DNA from: Chloromonas sp. AAM2
Lineage: Eukaryota > Chlorophyta > Chlorophyceae > Chlamydomonadales > Chlamydomonadaceae
Length of the DNA: 12,330 nt
Direction of reading: 5' to 3'
Assembly (NCBI GenBank): GCA_004335635.1
Contig: QAXH01001481.1
Location: 1-12,330, forward strand
Part shown: piece by piece, positions 8,701 through 12,330 of the stretch
How positions within the stretch are numbered: position 1 is the first letter of the stretch
Layout: the number at the start of each line of letters is the position of its first letter
The notes under the pieces: generated by a model
Database searches by the model: none
What the model saw: only the letters and a program-made list of their open reading frames with translations
Told to the model about the DNA's origin: nothing
Made by a program: the position numbers and the translations under genes

Positions 8701-11700
8701 CACTGCTGCCTCCATCCCAGCAGCAGCAACAGCAGCAGTCGCAGCATGAATTCGAACATGAGCAGCAGCAGCAGCAGCAGGAAGCGCAGCAGGGGCAGCA
8801 ACCGGAGCTTCAACATTCGCAGCATGACCACGGACAACCACCGCAGCGCCACCGATACCCGGAAGAGCATGAGTTGCAGGGCACGGCATTGTTGTCTGAT
8901 GTCAGCAGCAGTGTGTCGCATGGCAGCACTGCAGTCACATCATATTCAGATAGACAAGAAGCGTTGCTTACCGAGGAGGAGGCAGATGCCTTGATAGCAG
9001 CGGAAGCAGCAAACGCCTTGACAGCAGCTGCTCAGGTTGAGAGAGCGGTGCGGCTGGCGATTGTGGGCTTGCCTAATGTGGTGAGCCTTGGGCTAGGTTA
9101 GACAGAGCAATCCCTGAAGCCTGTGTCCTGTGACGGCGGTCCTAACGCAAACAGGTACAACAAATAATTTGTACTTGGGTGGTGGTTGTTGAACTGATTA
9201 AAGCAGATGAATTCTGCAGGGTTGTTAACAGGCTGTTGATAGGTCCAAGTCAAGCAATGCATGTATAGAATGTAGGTGTGGACAGCACCTTATTAGCATA
9301 TCCTCTTCTGGCTTTGCCTACAAGTGCCAGAAGAGCCAGTGATAGCGACAGCAGGTGGCGCTACGTCATGCCTTCAGTTGGTATGTATACTTGTGTTTTG
9401 TGTCCTCCAGGGCAAGTCCACTCTGTTAAACCGTCTCCTGGGTGTGGAGCGGTGTGTGACAGGGCCCGAGCCAGGGCTGACTAGGGACCCGGTCATGGCT
9501 ACACTCACCCACCAAGGGAGGAACATCGAACTGGTGAGAGGCGGGAAGGAAGGTGCAAGCCAGTGCCTGTTCAGACAGGCACCCAGGAGTGGGCGAGGCA
9601 GTCGGCGAGGGCTGGAAAGGGAAGGTGGCAGACAATTACAGTAAGCCTGGCAAGGTGGTGAAGGGTACGAGGCAGGGTGTTTGTTGGTGGTGCCCAGGGA
9701 GGACCTGCTCTGTGCACTCACACCCCGCCTGGAAGCCAAGCAAGCCGCTGGTTATGGTGCCTCGGATGTTGCCGCTGATTATGGTGCCTCGGATGTTGCC
9801 GCTGATTATGGTGCCTCGGATGTTGCCGCTGGTTATGGTGCCTCGGATGTTGCCGCTGGGGTGTGTTGCTGTCTGCCTGGTCAGTTCACTCACAACTCAA
9901 TTTCCATTACGACAGCTGGCCTGGCGTTCGTTGGTTTGTTACATCAACCAGTGTTTGGTCTGTTGGGCTAAGCAGCATGCAACGACATAAACACGACAGG
10001 TCTGTTGTAATGTGTGGGAGTTCTTACGTCGCGGAGTGGGAGAGTCCTGGTCACACCGGCCTGGAGGGTGTGCGTGTGTGGTAACTTCCTTTATCATCCG
10101 CTGTTCCTTCACCCCGTAGGTTGACACTGCTGGTTACGTTGGCCAGACCAAGGTGTCGGGGTACGATGACGTGGGGGGCGAGGTGGCGGTCAAGGCCAGG
10201 CAGGCGGGGCTGGGGACGCTGGCGTCCAGTCACGTGGTGGCGCTGGTGGTGGACGCAGCGGCAGCGGTGCAGTCACAAAAGGTGTGTCATTTTTCATTCG
10301 TCTTCTCATGCACTTGCACACTCTGCACAACCATGACAATCATCATCCGGCAGTATATGGCTTAGCATGGTTTAGCCCACGGTACCGCAAGACCAATCCA
10401 TCCAGGCTCTTGGCTGCAGCTGACCCTAATTGGCGGCGGTGCGGTCACAAATGGTGTGGGGGTGGAGTTGTGAAGGTGGGTGAAGGAAGGTCGGGGCGGA
10501 AGTGAGTTCGTTTGTGTGGGGTGTCCGTGGGCATGTTAGGGAGGGGTGGGTGCAGTTGCTGCAGTGCAGTCGCAAAAGGTGTGTGGGTGGTTTGGGTGTG
10601 GGTGTAGGGTGAGGTGTGTGTTTTTGTGTGGGGTGGAAAGTTGCAGTCGCAGAAGCGCAGGGGCAAGGAAACGGTCTTGCTGGGGTAGAGCAGCGTCAAT
10701 ATCGTCTTGGCACCAGCATGAACTCGAGAAACGTACGCAATCCTTGGTTTTCGTCGTCTTCGGCCTAACCTGAAGCTTCACCACCTCTTTACTGACCTGA
10801 ATGGATTCACCTGAGCCTGCTGCCTGTCATCCGAACCCTCAGTTCTCACCAGGCGCGTTCGTCATATTCATTCTACATCACGGCTGGGGTTCCTAACAAT
10901 TCGCTGATGGTGCCCTACACTTCAAGCAGCCCTCGTCAGGGTCTCACAGCGAGCTACTACACCTGAAGCCACTCTCACCATACCATACCACACCCCTGCC
11001 CACCACAGGTCCTGAACAGTCGTGAGCTGTCTCTGGTGGGCCAGGTGGTCGAGGAGGGCAAGTCGCTGGTGGTGGTGGCGAACAAGATGGACGCGCTCAC
11101 GTCTAACAGGGACAGGAAACTGTACATAGACACGCTGCAGCAGAGACTGGTGGGCGCCGCTGGCTCTGGGCAGGGGCGGTTTGTGCAGTTGCATCTACCC
11201 TGTCATATACCGTTGGAAATGCGGTTGAAAATCAGAGCCAGGCATGACTATACTATCTGTGCATGATCGTACTATCGTAGTATTACATACTATCGTACTT
11301 GATTTGATTGAAATATGATGCAAACGTGATACGATACGTGAGGATAGCATACGGTCCGGGACGTGATGTACAAGTTGTATGCCTGGGGTGCGTCTGTGTG
11401 CGCAGGACGAGCGTCTCCAGACCGCGGGGCGCGTGCAGGTGGTGCACATGAGCGCGCACATGGGCCGCGGGGTGGAGCGGCTCATGCCCGCAGTCATGGT
11501 GGCGCACGACTGCTGGAGCGCACGGTGAGCGTGAAAGCACAAGAGTGACAGCTCAGTTGCACTGCGCAGCTTGCAGGAAACTTGACCCTGGTCTGCAAAT
11601 CGATTGCTGTAAAGAAATCGTCAACCTTTGGTGGGGGCTTGACGCAAACTTCAACACACAGATCATAGAGCATAAATCTAAATCAGTCAAACGTGACCTT

Positions 11701-11902
11701 GCCTATATCCCTGCCTTGCTCTACCCACTCCAGTCCTTGACAACGTACTCCCTTCTCAATTCTCACCCTTTCCCTCACTCTGTTTGTGTGTTCCAGTGTT
11801 GGTGCGGGTGCGCTGAACCGCTGGCTTAAGGAGGACATCCAGGGCAAGGCAGCGCAGGGCGGCATCTCACGGCCTCTGGCAAGAATCAAGTACATCACAC
11901 AG
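5724..11902 (+). CDS. Der/EngA-type double GTPase, organelle-targeted (3' end outside window)
   Basis: EngA/Der proteins carry two tandem GTPase domains and help assemble the large ribosomal subunit. Exons: 5724-5930, 6597-6671, 7186-7314, 7579-7649, 8082-8194, 8545-9080, 9411-9533, 10120-10281, 11009-11149, 11406-11524 and 11797-11902, joining in frame into 594 residues. Residues 1-69 are Ser/Ala/Arg-rich with few acids at first, like a transit peptide. Domain 1: GRPNVGKS 74-81, HVTRD 102-106, DTCG 123-126, NKAE 189-192, SAATGEG 219-225. A Gln-rich linker covers about 250-362. Domain 2: GLPNVGKST 373-381, PGLTRD (Thr401), DTAG 420-423, NKMD 497-500, SA 535-536. The KH-like C-terminal domain begins around RVGAGALNRWL (559-569) and ends in RIKYITQ where the frame meets a donor (11903). 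The TPESHVTRDWREG block resembles, from memory, a plant EngA subfamily distinct from the main plastid form; whether it goes to mitochondrion or plastid is unsettled. ATG 5724 is the first in a frame open from 5685. Confidence 0.9.
5931..6596 (+). other. Der intron 1
   Basis: This 666-bp intron has donor GTAAGC after FLPK and acceptor CCGCAG before VALVGRPNVGKS, both phase 0. It separates the transit-peptide exon from the first GTPase exon. A loose duplication of about 30 bp, each copy starting ggagacctt and containing agcgacct, lies around 6338-6397. No other gene was recognised; open frames here on both strands lack family resemblance. Confidence 0.6.
6672..7185 (+). other. Der intron 2
   Basis: This 514-bp intron runs from a GTGAGC donor after CKRVAL to the CATGCAG acceptor before VHDTPESHVTRD. 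Its last 67 bases contain an exact copy of the start of exon 3 with its own CAG, described separately. Otherwise it holds nothing recognisable. Confidence 0.65.
7119..7221 (+). repeat. Perfect 40-bp tandem duplication spanning intron 2 and exon 3
   Basis: Bases 7119-7158 and 7182-7221 are identical: GCAG followed by 36 bases encoding VHDTPESHVTRD. The spacing is 63 bp. The flanks before both copies are also related (catgcatg then cctac), differing by small changes and a 4-bp gap. The second copy is the real exon 3 start, because only it continues into TGGCGCGAGG (WREG). The first copy is followed by GTACAT and by an in-frame TGA at 7168-7170. Exact identity suggests a recent event or gene conversion. 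Confidence 0.9.
7650..8081 (+). other. Der intron 4
   Basis: This 432-bp intron has donor GTAAGC, splitting a Lys codon (AA|G), and acceptor TTGCAG at 8076-8081. A 13-bp direct repeat, aaccaggcggaac, occurs at 8010-8022 and 8041-8053, close to the acceptor. Nothing else was recognised. Confidence 0.55.
8195..8544 (+). other. Der intron 5
   Basis: This 350-bp intron has a GTGAGG donor after KAQR plus one G and the acceptor CTGCAG before CCATGGAC, giving Ala-Met-Asp across the join. A purine-rich A/G stretch around 8325-8430 stands out by composition; no gene was seen in it. Confidence 0.55.
8718..8780 (+). repeat. CAG-rich tracts coding poly-Gln in the Der linker
   Basis: CAG/CAA runs at about 8718-8745 and 8761-8780 encode Gln stretches at residues 257-263 and 274-279 or nearby, followed by a Gln/His-rich segment. 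They lie in exon 6, between the two GTPase domains. Trinucleotide repeats of this kind are common in algal coding exons and often vary in length between strains. Translation remains open through the tract and rejoins the conserved VERAVRLAIVGLPNV. Confidence 0.85.
9081..9410 (+). other. Der intron 6, splitting the second P-loop
   Basis: This 330-bp intron has a GTGAGC donor after GLPNV and a CTCCAG acceptor before GKSTLLNRLL, phase 0. It cuts the Walker A motif of the second GTPase domain in two. The intron contains no recognised element. Confidence 0.75.
9744..9859 (+). repeat. 27-bp minisatellite, 4.3 copies, in Der intron 7
   Basis: Units start at 9744, 9771, 9798 and 9825, with a partial copy at 9852-9859. 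Units 1 and 4 are identical and read gccgctggttatggtgcctc then ggatgtt; units 2 and 3 have one change (ggt to gat). The array lies inside the intron 9534-10119 between GD2 exons RNIEL and VDTAG. Because 27 is a multiple of three, several frames remain open through the array, which makes spurious repetitive open frames on both strands. Confidence 0.93.
10282..11008 (+). other. Der intron 8, with degraded copies of the exon 8 end
   Basis: This 727-bp intron is the longest in the visible gene. It begins with a weak GTGTGT donor after AVQSQK and ends with CACCACAG before VLNSREL. Its first half is strongly G/T-rich on the plus strand. Related blocks occur near 10431-10470, 10555-10590 and 10640-10660, each resembling the exon 8 end plus donor (gcagtgcagtcgcaaaag, then gtgtgtg at 10561-10585 is the best). 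The second half (about 10750-11000) is C-rich with no recognised feature. Confidence 0.65.
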
Positions 11903-12008
11903 GTCGGAATAGGCCTTGCAGTGTGCGAGAAGCCGAGTAATGCTCATTGACCAACTCCACAGCTGGCACACTCCCTAGCCATGCGCCATCATGACATGCC
12001 ATGCAGAC

Positions 12009-12263
12009 TCAGTGATGCCCTGCAGCATCAACAACATCGTGACTGGGGGTTCCGCCTCCACAATGGGGACACACACACTCTTCCTGTGCCCCTTCCGTAT
12101 GCATAGCCACATCTGACACTGACATGCCATGGCACAACCTGAGTCATCATGCACCCTGCCACTGAGCCGCTGCGAATCCCTGTCTGCATCCCTCTTCCTG
12201 CGGTACGGACTCGCAGGGTCAACCCACCTCGATGGGATTCAGTGATGCCCTGCAGCATCAACA
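12009..12263 (+). repeat. 25-bp direct repeat pair
   Basis: The sequence starting tcagtgatgccctgcagcat and ending caaca is present at 12009-12033 and again at 12239-12263, 230 bp apart, with no mismatch. The intervening DNA shows no transposon-like terminal inverted repeats that I could see. Confidence 0.85.
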
Positions 12264-12292
12264 TGACGTGACATGACATGACATGACATGAC
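12261..12292 (+). repeat. ACATG pentanucleotide array
   Basis: Six consecutive 5-bp units run from 12261 to 12290: ACATG, one variant ACGTG, then four exact ACATG units, followed by ac. The array starts exactly where the second copy of the 25-bp direct repeat ends, so the two may have arisen together by slippage. Confidence 0.85.
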
Positions 12293-12330
12293 ACTAGACA
12301 CTGCTCTGGGTTATGGCTGTTGCTGACACT

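Larger units (their letters stand above)
11903..12330 (+). other. Der intron 11, running out of the window
   Basis: After RIKYITQ a GTCGGA donor is inferred, because the expected continuation of the Der C-terminal domain (a basic residue then a PPTF-like block) is not found in any plus frame up to 12330. The region holds a 25-bp direct repeat and an ACATG array, listed separately, and no other recognised gene. The weak donor leaves some doubt about the exact exon end. Confidence 0.5.

Noticed and set aside
8604..8921. Minus-strand Leu-rich open frame that could look like a membrane protein
   Set aside because: It is the antisense of the CAG/poly-Gln tract (CTG codons read as Leu); the plus strand is clearly Der exon 6.
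9636..9893. Minus-strand repetitive open frame (GNIRGTI repeats), and plus-strand repeats AAGYGASDV
   Set aside because: They are by-products of the 27-bp intronic array, whose length is a multiple of three; conserved Der exons lie on both sides with matching splice phases.
10445..10784. Minus-strand His/Thr/Pro-rich frames in Der intron 8
   Set aside because: They are low-complexity antisense translations of the G/T-rich intron with no conserved motif.

Overview
This looks like nuclear DNA of a green alga, probably a chlorophyte of the Chlamydomonas/Volvox type. The genes are split into many short exons with clean GT...AG borders. Many introns end in GCAG, one gene ends with a TGTAA polyadenylation signal, and there are CAG/poly-Gln tracts and many short tandem repeats. 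The three recognisable proteins are plant-type versions of their families. The organism assignment is inference from these traits. All exon joins were read by eye from reading frame, splice consensus and remembered family patterns.

Layout: (1) 67-1581, plus strand: the last four exons of a cysteine synthase (O-acetylserine (thiol)lyase) gene whose 5' part lies before the window, followed by a 3' UTR with TGTAA at 1814-1818. (2) 1836-2751: a convergent intergenic region with nothing clear in it. (3) 5373-2752, minus strand: a complete mitochondrial phosphate carrier gene (eight coding exons, 344 residues), including an 11-nt microexon at 5110-5120. (4) 5374-5723: a compact divergent promoter region. 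(5) 5724 to beyond 12330, plus strand: a Der/EngA-type double GTPase with a probable organelle transit peptide. Eleven exons (594 residues) are visible, and the C-terminal end lies outside the window.

The genes are not a pathway. They are housekeeping genes for sulfur assimilation, phosphate import into mitochondria and probably organelle ribosome assembly. Only the carrier and Der genes could share control, being head-to-head about 350 bp apart.

The most unusual material is in how the genes are built: the 11-nt microexon that alone keeps the carrier in frame; a perfect 40-bp tandem duplication of the start of Der exon 3 that creates a decoy splice acceptor leading to a stop; degraded copies of the Der exon 8 end and donor inside intron 8; a 27-bp minisatellite in Der intron 7; and a Gln-rich linker between the two Der GTPase domains. 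I found no tRNA, rRNA, CRISPR array, intact transposon or prokaryote-like operon.
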